Shown here: positions 1 to 11,015 of the stretch, piece by piece | Position numbering within the stretch: position 1 is the first letter of the stretch | Layout of the letters: each line of letters opens with the position of its first letter | Assembly (NCBI RefSeq): GCF_001704415.2 | Contig: NC_030826.1 | Span: 53,525,362 to 53,589,361 of the forward strand | Length of the DNA: 64,000 nt | DNA from: Capra hircus | Taxonomy: Eukaryota; Chordata; Mammalia; Artiodactyla; Bovidae | Direction: 5' to 3' | Notes under the pieces: model-generated | Told to the model about the DNA's origin: nothing | The model's database searches: none | The model's input: only the letters and a program-made list of their open reading frames with translations | Made by a program: the position numbers and the translations under genes

Positions 1-334
1 GCATGAGAGAAAGGCAGGGGCCCCATTCTGAGCCCAGTGCAGACTCTGGGCAAATAAATCAGTAGAAAAGCAAGGGGCATCCTTCCCATACCCCTGGACA
101 CACCCTGAGAGTGCCTGGCATGTTTGGTCTTTGGTGAACATGGCCCTGCAGGCTGTGAACTGTGTGGCAATGGAAGGTCACGGATGTCAGCAATACGCAT
201 GGCAGGATTTTGAGCTCCTTCAAAGCAGGTTATAAAAAAAAAAGAAAACCTTTATATCATGGTTATTGTTGGTAGAGGTACCCCTTTCAAGCTTTTCATT
301 CCTTCCAGCCAAATGCCCAAGGCAATTTCCGATG
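1..334. other. unique sequence, nothing recognised
   Basis: I see no repeat family, RNA gene or credible coding exon. A short A-run is present near 234-245. Confidence 0.4.
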
Positions 335-425
335 CTCACAACACTTTGAGGTAAACACACACCACAGATGAGTAAACCGATGCTCAGAGAAGTTTAGTAA
401 CTAGTCCCAAACCGCACAGGTCTCT
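335..425 (-). repeat. MIR SINE fragment, antisense
   Basis: The stretch reads like the complement of the MIR core: an 'acagatgagtaaac' block followed by 'gctcagagaagtttagtaac' and a 'cacaggt' end. It is diverged, as expected for an element older than the placental radiation. Confidence 0.55.
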
Positions 426-2234
426 CTGTTACCAAAGTCATGCTGTTGGTTCACCCGCTGGGGCGGAACCCTCAGCACATCCCATCCTTGCTCACGATCT
501 GCCCAGGAATCAGAGCACAACACCCGTGGATTTGGGAAACCCACAACACTTTTGGAAACCATGTAAGGCAAAGCTCTTACCTGGCTTTCAGTTTTGCTGA
601 TGGGTTCCCTTTGCGTGTAATTATTTTGCCAAGGTGATGTTAATGACATGTCCACTCCACTTACGCTGATCATCTGTATTGCCGGGCAGACGCGGGTTCT
701 TTCTGGTTTTTGCTGTTTTTCTTCTTCGAAGGGCTCTCCATCATCAGCAAATCCCTGTTCTGCTCATTATTTATGGTGCCTGAGTCCCTGCTCACCTGTG
801 CTTTCTGAAAGGGCCTGGCAGATCTAATTTCAAGCCCAGGAAGCTGTGTCTGTTTCCATGTAAAACAGAAGAAGGGAGAGCGGGGAGCCGTCAGGCTGAT
901 TATTCCTAACTTGTCCTGCCTCATCTGGGCCTCCCTCAAACCCATGGAAGATGGCACTTCGTCTCATCTAGGCTCCCCTGAGATGAAACAGTGGAGTTGA
1001 AAACTTATGGATCTTTCTGGAAAAAGGTGGAAACCAGCTCTCCCAGCTGGCTGTTCCCTGGGGATGAGCTGTGGGGGTGGGGGTGGGGTCCTTGGAAACC
1101 CCTGTTCACAGGGGTTCTTTGTGCCCGTGAAGCCGATGAGATCTGTCTACAGGGATGCTCCCCAAAGTGCTCAAGGGTGGGACCGGAGGGGATTTTACTT
1201 TTCTTCTTCGTGTTTTTCTTTATGATCTAAACTGTCTGCTCCTCTCTGTGTTGCTCTCGTCAGAGAAGAAAAGGACGGTGGGCATTTTAGAAAAATCAGA
1301 ACCCACAGCACAGCCCCCTCAGTGGCTGGACGGGTCGGGGCGGGTGTGGTGGGCAGAGTGAGCGCCCCTGACCTTCACCAAGGCTCACAGACCCCTCCCT
1401 GGCTCCAGAGCCATCTGGGATGAAGCCTGCAGAGTGAAGCACCGGTTCACACGCTACTAACCTATTTTAAAGGGAAACTGGGGCTGGATGAGGATACATT
1501 TCCCATGTCTGAAAGTCCACGTCACAGGAGAAAAGTGCCATGAGCTCCTTCTGTGAACCATCTCTGGACAAATAACATGACATAAATGTCCATCCAAGAA
1601 GTGTGTCCCCAATGCACGAGTGTCCATTGAGGGGGGTCAGGGCTGCCTAGGGACAGAGCAGGAAACTTTTAAGGAAAATGTCACGCTTTTCCACAAAGGA
1701 TCCCAGGTGTGATAGAAAGAACCACAATGTTTAGGGTGTTTTTGACCTCCCTCCCCAGGCTCCAGCCAGTCTGAGTATCTGTTATGGCCTCCCCTTTTGT
1801 CCCTGCCCCCTGCTTGGGGCCCCCATCCCTCAGTCCTAAAGCCTTCTCCTGCTTTTCAGCTGCACAGACAGCTCCCTAAACCTGCCCTGACCCCTCCCAG
1901 ATGCCACACTGCCCAGCAGAGTTGAAGCACCCTTCATTCCACAGAGTTGTCGTAGCACCGCCTCCTCTGACATTCTGGAGCGTGCCCTCTTCCTGGCCCG
2001 CTTTTACCTTGAGTCATGAGCTTTCTGACCTTGATGCGTATGGGTGGAATCTCTACCCTCTGTAACTGGGGCGTTAGGATCAGTTGTTTCAGTAGGGAAC
2101 CATTAGGATTTCGAGAGGTGAAAGCCGAGGAAGGGGAACAGTGACAGGACCACACAAAATAATAAAACATGGAAGATTGTACCTGGGAGTGTCTCAAGGG
2201 ACTGTCTCCCTCTAGTCCCCCTCCTTTTTCTTAT
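426..2234. other. unique GC-rich sequence, no gene supported
   Basis: No repeat family is recognised. Open frames of 60-95 codons occur on both strands and overlap each other, which is normal chance behaviour. A G-rich run lies at 1073-1088 (three G-runs of 4-5 separated by single T), a weaker version of the motif at 4797. Confidence 0.4.
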
Positions 2235-2700
2235 ACAGAAGTAAAAATCACATACCAGAAAATTAACCATTTTTGACGGTCTCCAGAAATTGCTTTATTT
2301 ATTTTTGGCCATGCCGCATGGCTTCGGGGGTCTTAGTCCCGTGACCAGGGATGGAGCCCATGTCCCATGCGCTGGAGGAGTGGAGTCTTAGCCACTGAAC
2401 TACCAGGGAATCCCGAAAATGAACCATTTTAAGGTACACAATTCAGTGGCATTTAGAACACTCATGGTGCTGTATATCCATTCTCTTCAAATAGTTCCAA
2501 AGCATTTCCATCCCCCTAGAGAGAGACCCTGTACCCATTAGCAGCCACTCCCTATCCCGTCTGCACCCCCCAACTCCCAGCCTTTGCACACTTGTGTCTG
2601 CTTTCTTTGTCTACCGAGGTGCCTGTTCAAGCACTTCGTATAAATGGAGCTGTACATGGTGTGACCGTTAGTATCTGGCTCCTCTCATTCTGCATAATAC
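2235..2700 (+). mobile_element. old L1 (L1M type) 3'-region fragment, split by a SINE
   Basis: The text on both sides of the SINE at 2274-2414 matches one L1M 3' segment. It runs from 'aaaatcacataccagaaaa' through 'gtacacaattcagtggca', 'acccattagcagccactcc' and 'tataaatggagc'. The element is diverged and carries no open frame. Confidence 0.65.
2274..2414 (-). mobile_element. CHR-type tRNA-Glu SINE, antisense, with target-site duplication
   Basis: This is the complement of the cetartiodactyl CHR/SINE2 consensus: a T-rich start, 'tttttggccatgccgcatgg', then 'cttagccactgaactacca' and 'gggaatccc'. A 16-base duplication flanks it (2258-2273 and 2415-2430, 15 of 16 identical), so it inserted into the L1 fragment. 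Confidence 0.8.
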
Positions 2701-5700
2701 AGCCTGTTCGTCTTACAGATAGGAAGGTTGAGACCTCAGCCAGGCGAAGGGCCCTGTCCGAGCCCACACGGCATGTTGCAGGGAAGAAGCAGATCTTCCC
2801 AAGGACAAGGGGACACAGAGCCAGGATCAGTAGCCACGAGGTGGAAATGAAGCAGAGTGGATGGCATGTCATCTAGAGCAGGACGCTTGCTGACAAAGCC
2901 CACGCAGCGGCTGGATGTGAAATATCTCGTTCAAGGAGCACTGATTGGGCATCTGCTGGATCCTCAGCCCCTTTCTCGGAGCTTACAGCCTGGCTGGTCC
3001 CAAGCACAGTCTTTGGCGAAAGACGGGTATTAGTCCAGAAGCCCCTTTTCTGCTTGTCAGCCCTGGATCCTGGACATGCCCAAAGCTGACCCCCTCACTG
3101 CCAAGTGGCTGAGCCCCCAGGGCCTGCATTAAGGTTGGTGGTGAGGGTTAAAGGCAGGAATGCAGCAAAGTTGATAAACGTCAGCCGTCAGGACTGTTTT
3201 ACCTTCATGTTGAAGGTAAGCTGCTTCACACAAGAAGGAAGCTGCTCCCTTTGGGTGTCTCCATCTCAGCGGTGACCACAGACACCCAGGAGAGCCAGGC
3301 ACCTGCTGGGAAAGGTGAGGTGCCCCCTACCCAACTTTGGAGAAAGCGGAGGTGGAGGGGCTTCCAGTCTTGGAGGCCGGGGTGGAGGGTGTGGTGGGGA
3401 AGGTGTGCTTGTCACCAGGTTCAAGAAGGGACAGAGGAAGGCCAGGCTGGGCTCATCTGTATCCCTGACATCCTGGTCTCCCTGTAAGCCACCCCGAAAT
3501 ACTTGCTTCCGGCACCCCTGCTCCTGGCAGAAGAGACTGGAGCACACATTTTTCTCTGGAGAGATGGTTCTCTGATTCTCAAGGACCCCATCTCCATGAC
3601 AATTACAGGTTAAAAATGCCTCTCTCTGCTCCAGGCCTGCGTGCATGTAAATCACACCAGCAGCCGTGCAGCCAGCCCCCGCCGCCTCCCCGAGCTCCCA
3701 GCGTGCTGGCTGCTTTATCTCAGCGGTGCAGAGAGAGGGGAGCCCTGTCTTTCTGTTTGGAGGAGCTAGGATCGCCTAATTTTATTTATTTTTAATCAAC
3801 CATTGCAATGTGTTCTCTCTAGTCAGAGGCAGAGCCGGAGAGCAGTGCAGGCACCTTGATATTCGGCTTTTATTTATCCAGGGAGTTCTGGGGAGATGTA
3901 GCATCTCGTTGGCAGAGACACCCAGTGGCACCGATCCATCACCCAGAGCCCTGAATGAGCTCCACACAGGCAATGCGAGGGCAGGGCAGGGCAGGAAGGC
4001 CCCTTGGCCAGCAGGGCCAGCTGCCTCCTCCAGCTCCATAGCTGGAAAAATACCAGCCAGGCTAACTGCCTCCAGTCTGGTAGGAGGTGACGGGAGCCCT
4101 TGAAGGCCGAAGGCCCACCTCCCCGACACATCGATCTCCTCTGCACAGCTTCTCCTGGACACCCAGCTTTTGTCTCTGTCCCCACCAAACAGGCACGGAC
4201 ATCACTTCCCTTTGCAAGGCCTGGCATTGCGCTGCTGTTCCTGGATGCGGGATGCTAGGCAGGGAGACTGGCTGTCCCTTCTTAGGGTGGGCTACGGGTA
4301 TCCAGGGCCTACTCCCATCACCATGCCCAGCTTCCAGCAGGTTCTGGGGTCTTCACCTGCCCCTCTGCCCACCTCTGTCCACCCCCTTGGGTTCAGCCTC
4401 CCGCCTGGAACCCTGGATGCCACGGCTTCTTGGAGAACCTTTGTCTTTCTAATTTTCCAGGGAGGCCTAGGCTGATGGTTTCGGGACCCGGTCAGTGAAG
4501 ATGGTTTGTGATTTTTCACACTGCAGACCGCAAGCAGCCAGAAGGCCCTGCAGCCAGCATTCCCTGTAGCCTGCATGGGGATGTAGGAGCCTGGCGGAGT
4601 GGGGAGGAGTCAGAAGAATTTGAATTCACTGAGGTCCTGCGGGAGCAGAGGAAGAAGTGGCTGGTTTGAGCCCAAATGGAGATAAGCCTGTCTTTTCCAA
4701 CCTTCTGCTCAGGAGAGAGGCCTGAGTGCCCAGCAAATGACAAGATCCAATATTCATTAATGCCTCCTGAAAGCTATAGAGAGAAGACTCATGGCAGGGG
4801 GTGGGGGTGGGGGTGGGGGGTGCCACCTCCACCCCCCCAGCCATTATTTACATAATAACCTGACCCTCAGGTTACCTTTCATTAACAAACACATGCAAAA
4901 ACAGAGAAGCAGCTGGCGACATCTCATAAATATATATTGTTAACCCCGGTATAGACCGCTTACTTTCACTTACTCAGAAAAAGAGGGGGCCCCCTGCTTT
5001 GCATAGCCATTAGGGGAGGGGGGCCGGTGGAGGCGGCGGCCTCCTCTAGACTGTGCACTCACCCGAGAGGACGCTTTCTGCCTTTGAGGCCCGAGTTCAA
5101 CCTTCAATTAGCTCACTTGCCTGTGTTCTGGGCTTTCTGCTCCTCACTCTCTCTGGGCATCTGGAGGTCTGGGAGCCAGGGATGGGGCATTTCAGGCCAA
5201 TTTGTTAAGTGTTTGCTGGCAGGATCACCCTCCCTCCCCAGGCCCTGGACTCAGAGAGAGAACTGAGGATGCTCACACGCGGTTCTGAAATGACACACTA
5301 CAGCTCTCCAGGAATGAGGGCGAAGGGCCGCACGGGTCCCATCTGTCTTCTACTCACATTTTGTCTTCTTCTCTCTGGGGTCCTCGCTCAGTGGGGCACG
5401 GAGAGGTCCTGGGGAATTCTGCCCGTTCTGAGCCATAGAGGTCCCTGAGTGATGTGGGGCAGGGCACGTGGTCTCTGATTGCCCATCTCCCTGGACTTGG
5501 TGATGCCCCATATAGTGGAGGGGCACATAGATGATAAGGCCTGAGACTGGCCTGGGGCGAGTGAAATTCTGGCAGGACGGAGCTAAGGAAGGGCTGGTGC
5601 CAAAGCTGGGGAGCACTGGGCCTCTCTCTCCCCTTTCAGGCTCATAGCTCCTCTTCTTGCAGTGTGAATTCACTCACATGCTCCTGGGTAGCCTCCTACA

Positions 5701-6020
5701 GGCTCAGGGCTGAAGTGCGGACACAGGGAGACATTGAGTTCCTGATGGAAAGGCCCTCTGGGGCTGGAAGGAGCCCCCTGAGGGCTGGTCCTGGACACCC
5801 AGATCCCCCACTTGCCAGCACCCACTCATTTCTTGGCTGTATTGACCATACTCACAGATTGACATCTAAGGCCCGAGGACCAATTTCTTCATTTACAATA
5901 AGGAGGAGAATTGGGTAGACTGTTCCGCTGGAGCTAGCTGACTTGGGCTCTTTCCCTGTAGGCCAACTCTATGACCAGTTGGCTAGAATGAATGGCTAAC
6001 ATGAATTAAGCACCACCATA
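2701..6020. other. long low-repeat stretch
   Basis: I recognise no interspersed repeat here. Open frames up to 129 codons overlap on both strands and carry no domain. Two AT-rich sub-blocks look less random than their GC-rich surroundings: about 3650-3810, and 4840-5010, which contains 'ttaacaaacacatgcaaa'. A G-quadruplex motif lies at 4797-4820. An exon cannot be excluded by eye, but none is supported. Confidence 0.4.
4797..4820 (+). repeat. perfect G-quadruplex motif, single-T loops
   Basis: Four G-runs (4797-4801, 4803-4807, 4809-4813, 4815-4820) of 5, 5, 5 and 6 bases are separated by exactly one T each. Known G4 chemistry predicts a very stable parallel quadruplex. A C-rich stretch follows at 4832-4838. 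Function is unknown. Confidence 0.85.
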
Positions 6021-6024
6021 GGCC

Positions 6025-6720
6025 ATGTGTATTAATTATCCACTGCTGTGTAACAGCTTAACTCAACCCTTAATGGCTTTAAATAAAAAATATTTATTTT
6101 CTCACACAGTTTCTGGGGTATCAGGAATCTGAGAGCAGACGCCTGAGAGCAGAAAAATCCTGGTCCAGGATTTTTCATGAGGACGTGGTCCAGCTGTCAG
6201 CCAAGGCTGCATCAGCGAAAGCTTTAATGGGGGCAGAAGGAGCTTCTCCTAAGAGCACATGGCTGTTGGTTGGAGGCCTCAGTTCCTCACTGTGTGGACC
6301 TCTCTAGAGAGCTGCTTGAGAGTCCTAACAACATGGCCAGCACCCCCAGGGTGAGTGATTTAAGACGAGGACAAGGAGGAAGCCACAGTCCTTTTATGAT
6401 AAGGGTTTGCAAGTGACCCACTGTTACCCCTTCCATACTGTATTCTTTAGAAGGGAGATACTAGGGAATTCCCTGGTGGTCCAGCGGTTAGGACTGGCGT
6501 TCTCCCTGCCAGGGACCCGGATTAGATCCCTGGTTGGGGAACTAAGATCCCATAAGCCATGCAGGCAGCCAAAAAGAAAAAAAAAAAAAAAAAAAAAAAA
6601 CAAAAACCAAAACCAAAGTGAGTCACTAAGTTCAAGCCACAATCAAGAAGAGAGAAATTAAACTCTACTTCTTGAAGCGAGGGGTATCAAAGAATCTGAG
6701 GACATATTTTTAAACCACCA
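6025..6720 (+). mobile_element. ancient LTR-like repeat, split by a SINE
   Basis: Outside the SINE the text follows a common mammalian repeat. It starts 'attaatccactgctgtgtaac'-like, has 'ctcacacagtttctggggt' and 'ggaggcctcagttcctcac', and ends near 'ggacatatttttaaaccacca'. I believe this is an ERVL/MaLR-type LTR but cannot name the subfamily. No viral coding sequence is present. Confidence 0.55.
6464..6619 (+). mobile_element. CHR-type tRNA-Glu SINE with long A tail
   Basis: It starts 'gggaattccctggtggtcc', has the tRNA-like middle with 'ttagatccctggttgggga', and ends in a pure A tract at about 6576-6600 followed by 'caaaaacc' units. Imperfect flanking copies, 'gagatactag' at 6456-6465 and 'gagtcactaag' at 6620-6630, look like its target-site duplication inside the host repeat. 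Confidence 0.8.
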
Positions 6721-6769
6721 TAGCAGGCATAATGTCAAATGCTCGGCACGTGTTATCTCACTTAATTCT

Positions 6770-6885
6770 CATAATCAAGATTGTTATTGCCATTTTACAG
6801 GTGAGGACAATGAAGCTTAGATGGGATTCAAGACGAGTCAAACTCACACAACTGGTTACCTGCAGAACAGGAATTTGGAATTAGA
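6770..6885 (-). repeat. MIR fragment, antisense
   Basis: The block 'ccattttacaggtgaggaca' followed by 'aagcttag', 'actcacacaactggttacc' and 'caggaattt' matches the antisense MIR core. Confidence 0.6.
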
Positions 6886-6894
6886 TATTGTGAA

Positions 6895-7005
6895 CCAGTG
6901 CTGCCCAATCACTTTCTGCAGTGATGGAATTGTTCTATATCTGTGCTGTACGGTAGCCACTAGCCACATGTGATTATTGAACACTTGAAATGCAGCTCAG
7001 CTTCA
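6895..7005 (-). repeat. ancient interspersed repeat, family unassigned
   Basis: It contains 'gtagccactagccacatgtg' and 'tgaacacttgaaatgcagc'. The same family appears in opposite orientation at 19040-19205 and again around 14825-15610. It is a widespread mammalian medium-copy element whose name I cannot give with certainty. Confidence 0.5.
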
Positions 7006-7205
7006 TGTCTTCCAGCCAAAGACCACCAGAATACACTTGGAGCTGAATAAGTTGGATTTATTACTTGCTGCAGAGAGAGACCACACACCCTGAGGGATCA
7101 TGGGGTGACTCATGGACTCATGGGATGACTCAGCATGGGATGTCAGGAAAAATCTACTATAGGATCCATCTTTGCTTGGGTGATTTGGGAGGTCTAAGGA
7201 ATCAT

Positions 7206-7847
7206 GATGGTGACTGCAGCCATGAAATTAAAAGATGCTTGCTCCTTGGAAGAAAAGCTATGACCAACCCAGACAGCATATTGAAAAGCAGAAACATTAA
7301 CTTTGCCAACAAAGGTCCGCTTAGTCAAAGTTATGGTTTTTCCAGTAGTCAAGGTATGGATCTGAGAGTCGCACTATTTTTTTAAATGTAAGTTTATTTA
7401 TTTTAATTGGAGGCTAATTACTTTACAATATTGTGAGAGGTGGACTATAAAGAAAGCTGAGCGCCGAAGAATTGATGCTTTTGAACTGTGGAATTGGAGA
7501 AGACTCTTGAGAGTCCCTTGGACTGCAAGAAGACCCAACCAGCCAATCCTAAATGAAATCAGTTCTGAATATTCATTGGAAGGACTGATGCTGAAGCTGA
7601 AACTCCAATACTTTGGCCACCTGATGCAAAGAACTGACTCCTTGGAAAAGACCCTGATGCTGGGAAAGATTGAAGGCAGGAGAAAGGGATGACAGAGAAT
7701 GAGACGGTTGGATGGCATCACTGACTTGATGGACATGAGTTTGAGTAAACTCTGGGGGTTGGTAATGGACAGGGAGGGGTGGCATGCTGCAGTCCATGGA
7801 GTCTCAAAGAGTTGGACACGACTGAGCGGCTGAACTGAACTGACCTG
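7206..7847 (+). mobile_element. BovB LINE, 5'-truncated, with target-site duplication
   Basis: BovB text runs from 'gatggtgactgcagccatg' to the 'gactgagcggctgaactg' terminus. A perfect 10-base duplication 'aaggaatcat' flanks it (7196-7205 and 7848-7857). The copy covers the last part of the RT ORF and the 3' end. The frame is broken by an internal L1 fragment at about 7370-7433 and by a stop at 7690-7692. It is a dead copy. Confidence 0.9.
7370..7433 (-). mobile_element. L1 3'-end fragment nested in BovB
   Basis: The BovB sentence is interrupted after 'gatctgagagt' and resumes at 'gtgagaggtggac'. The intervening text has a T-run, 'tttattttaattggaggc' and 'ttactttacaatattgt', the complement of the ruminant L1 3' end. 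The repeated 'tgagag' (7363-7368 and 7434-7439) is consistent with a short target-site duplication. Confidence 0.75.
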
Positions 7848-7857
7848 AAGGAATCAT

Positions 7858-10800
7858 CTAATTCTCATGACTCACTGGAAGTTCTCTCATTTCACAAGCC
7901 AAGGCTCCAAATGGTGACTTGATTTGCCTCTGACCTGAACGACCGCTCTTCTCTGGCAGGCATGGATCCTGGCCCAGAAAGAGGAGAATGAATTTGGCCT
8001 TGAGTTGCTTACAGCCACTCAATTCAGGGAATACTCTTTGAGCAAAGGAAATTCCTGCCCAGTGCCACTCAGAGGCAGGTGGAGGTGTGGCCTGCCCTGG
8101 TGCTGGGTGAGTCTCAGACTTTGGCGCTCTTCCAGGCCCTCCTAGGAAAAGAGAGGGTGCGGCTGGAAGATGCCCGCGGCATCCGTTGGCTCCATGGGCT
8201 ACTCTGGGGCTTGGAAGCTGCGCGTCAGAATCTGAATCCTAATGATGTTTCTGTGCTGGGGGCTGACAAGAACACAGTGCCTGCCACCACCTGTGCCCAC
8301 ACGGCACTCCCCACGCCATCAAGGGGACTCGGTATTTGACACTAATCACCCCGAAGCCTTTTGAGCTATTCACTCAGTATTTCCAAACCAATTACGGGGC
8401 TCAGGGTTTGCAAAGAGGGTTGACATTTGGGCTTTCTGGCAGGGACACCCTCAGCACCCATCTGAGAATGTGGTAATTTAGCAAAGAGAGAAAGCATATA
8501 ATTTTTTTTTTTTTTTTTAGCTCGGGGGGAGGCTGGAGGCAATCGGAAATATCCCTTGAGCAGAGTCAGAGTCTCTGGTTCAAAAGAGGCGGTGTGTTCC
8601 CCACCGTAATCGAACTTCAGGGCCCCTTTGATTTGAAACGGGACAGGCAGAGGAGGTTGGAGGCTTCACCGGCATGGGGGTGCTGTTTCTTCCTGGGAGC
8701 CAGCCGAGAACCTCCGTTTAACTGGGATGGACTGGGGCAGGTCTCCCATCTGGGCCACTGTGTCCCAGGAGCCACAAGCGATTCATGGCTCTGGGGTGAC
8801 CCACGGGTCAGCGTGGCCAGAGGGAAAGAGACCTGTTCCTTCTGGGGCCCTGAGGCCCAGTTGACTTTCTGTTCTGGTCAGCTTTCTGAACGTGTCCTGA
8901 TCTCCTCTGCTGGGAACTCTCCCAGTTTCCCAAGATGGGCAAGACCAAACTGGGACTAAAAGTTCCTGAATTCTTTATCTATGTTCCCAGGTGGAAACTC
9001 CAGGACCGGGTGTCCCAACACAGCCCCTACTCCACTGCTCCCAAACCCTCCTCCTGGGGAATGAAGACAGTCCAAAATCTGTGGTCAAAGAGGGGAGACC
9101 CCTCTGTCTGTGGCCTCACCTCTCTCTTCTGTCTCTCCCCTGGGGCCTCGGGGTGAGGTTGTAACGTAGCCTTACTCTGGAGACCCCGTCCGCATCAGTT
9201 CGGGTGAACAGAGAAGCCTGTTTACCGGTCAGGAGCGTTTAAGTCCCAGCTCTGTTGCCTAGAGAAGCAGACGCTTCCGCGGGCCTTTCCTGGCTCCAGC
9301 TCCAGCTCATCTCCTGTCGTCCTACCCTGTTGCTTCCATGCAGGGGGGTTTTGCCCCAGGGTGGGGAGAAGCAATGTGCAGGAGCGAGGCAGCATGCTGC
9401 TCAATGCCCAACAACCGGCTCTCTGGAAACACACAAGCCTCGGTGCGGGGGGTGGTGTCTGCCAATTTCTGTGGTGTAATTACTCCCACCTCGGCCCATT
9501 GCAAACTGTCATCACGATGTCATTAAACACGGAATTGGAGGCAGACATGCAGAATTGGCTCTTCCAAGTCTGTGTGAGTGGCTCCAGCACATTGATGGGT
9601 AGAAGGATATATGATCCTGAAACCCTGTTCTAGAACCACCCGCCCTCCCGCACCTTCTCCAGGAGCCCCGTGCCTGGTGCACAAAAGGTCTTTTTTCCAC
9701 CTCCTGGTGCCTTCTGGGCAAAGCCGTGCCGGGTCCGTCAGTCAGGGAGGCCTGAGCAGGGCTGGGAGCAAAGGTGAGCCCAGGATGGGAACAGAGCCAG
9801 TGTGGCTGGGCCGTCCTGAGGCATCGCCTGCCCCGCTGCACAGAATCCCTGTTGGAAGGAAGAATGAGATTTCTAGAAGTGTCCCTAAAATAAAAAGGTA
9901 GAGGAGCTGGGAATTGTCCTACCTGAGGATCAATAAGGCTTAATGAGAAAGCAGATTTCAAAGCAGGAAAGGACGCACAGCTAATCCTGGCAGAGGCAAT
10001 TAGCCAGAAAGCCACTCTGATGGGGGATCTGATTTCTCTTCTTATTCCCGAATCCCCTGGCTTTAGGGAACCTCAAAGCATAGGAGGCAAAAGAAAATGA
10101 AAATAAACCCTGTCTCTTTCAATAAAGCACAAAGGCCTTGCCTCTGTTGGCAGGAGCTGTGCCTTCGTTTCCCAGACGGCAGATGCTGGCATGAGGTCCA
10201 GGGAGGCCGAGGGGTCCAGGAGGGAGGGGGGCCTGGCCTCATACCCCAGCCATCGAAGCGGGAACAAGGACCCTTGATAAACACGCTTGCTACGCTGAGC
10301 GATCCGACCTGGAGGATGCCATCATGTATTTTTAATCTGCCTCCTCCTCGCTGAATAATGAGAGAGGAAAATTGTAAGGTTTGACTGGCATTTACAAGGA
10401 GGCTGTGAAGGAGGCTCAGCCGGGAGAAGATGAGCCAGAGGGCTCATCACGGTTAACCTCCTGGCTCCCTCCCCTTCCCAGGGAGGCTCTGTGCCTCCAG
10501 CCGGCAGACCCACCTTTCCAGACACAGTCTGGCCCAGCCCTCACTCCGAGGGACTCCACCGAGAGAGAAAAAGCTCCAGGTTCTGACCAGAGCCAGCTGG
10601 CGGTGGAGGATAGGGTGGGGTAAAGGGAACTGGACACAGGGTCAGCAGGGACACTAGGCCTTTGTCAAGGTCTATGATGTAAATACCCTCACTGCCAACG
10701 CGATACCGCTGAGCACGGGCAGGGAAGTGCAGAGTCAGCTCTGGAGAGGTCTAATCATGTGGTGGGGCAGGCTGGAATGGTTAAATTCTTTATGGAGAGA

Positions 10801-10904
10801 GGGTGAGGACAGAGAAAGAGGGGAAGGGGCTTTGCAGGCTGCGGGTAGAGAGATGCCTAGAAGCTAAGGGGAGGGAGAGGATCTTTGGAAGGCGCGTCAG
10901 GGTT
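7858..10904. other. low-repeat stretch, no gene supported
   Basis: I recognise no interspersed repeat apart from a T-run at 8501-8518. The frame at 9512-10015 (-, 167 codons) and others show no domain and overlap opposite-strand frames. Bases 9890-10020 are AT-richer, with 'aaggcttaatgag', 'gctaatcctgg' and 'gcaattagcc', reminiscent of a conserved noncoding element; this was not tested. Confidence 0.4.
8501..8518. repeat. T homopolymer
   Basis: An uninterrupted T tract with no SINE or LINE body recognisable on either side. Confidence 0.8.
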
Positions 10905-11015
10905 GACTGCATAGTAACTGTGAGGCCCTGGGCAAGTAATGTAACCTCTGGGAGCCGTCTGGTGCCTGGAGACAAGAGCCATCACCCATTTCCCACAAAG
11001 CTGTTGGGAGGGTCT
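10905..11015 (+). repeat. MIR fragment
   Basis: 'ctgtgaggccctgggcaagt' followed by 'aatgtaacctctggg' and 'gctgttgggagggt' matches the sense MIR core and 3' part. Confidence 0.55.
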
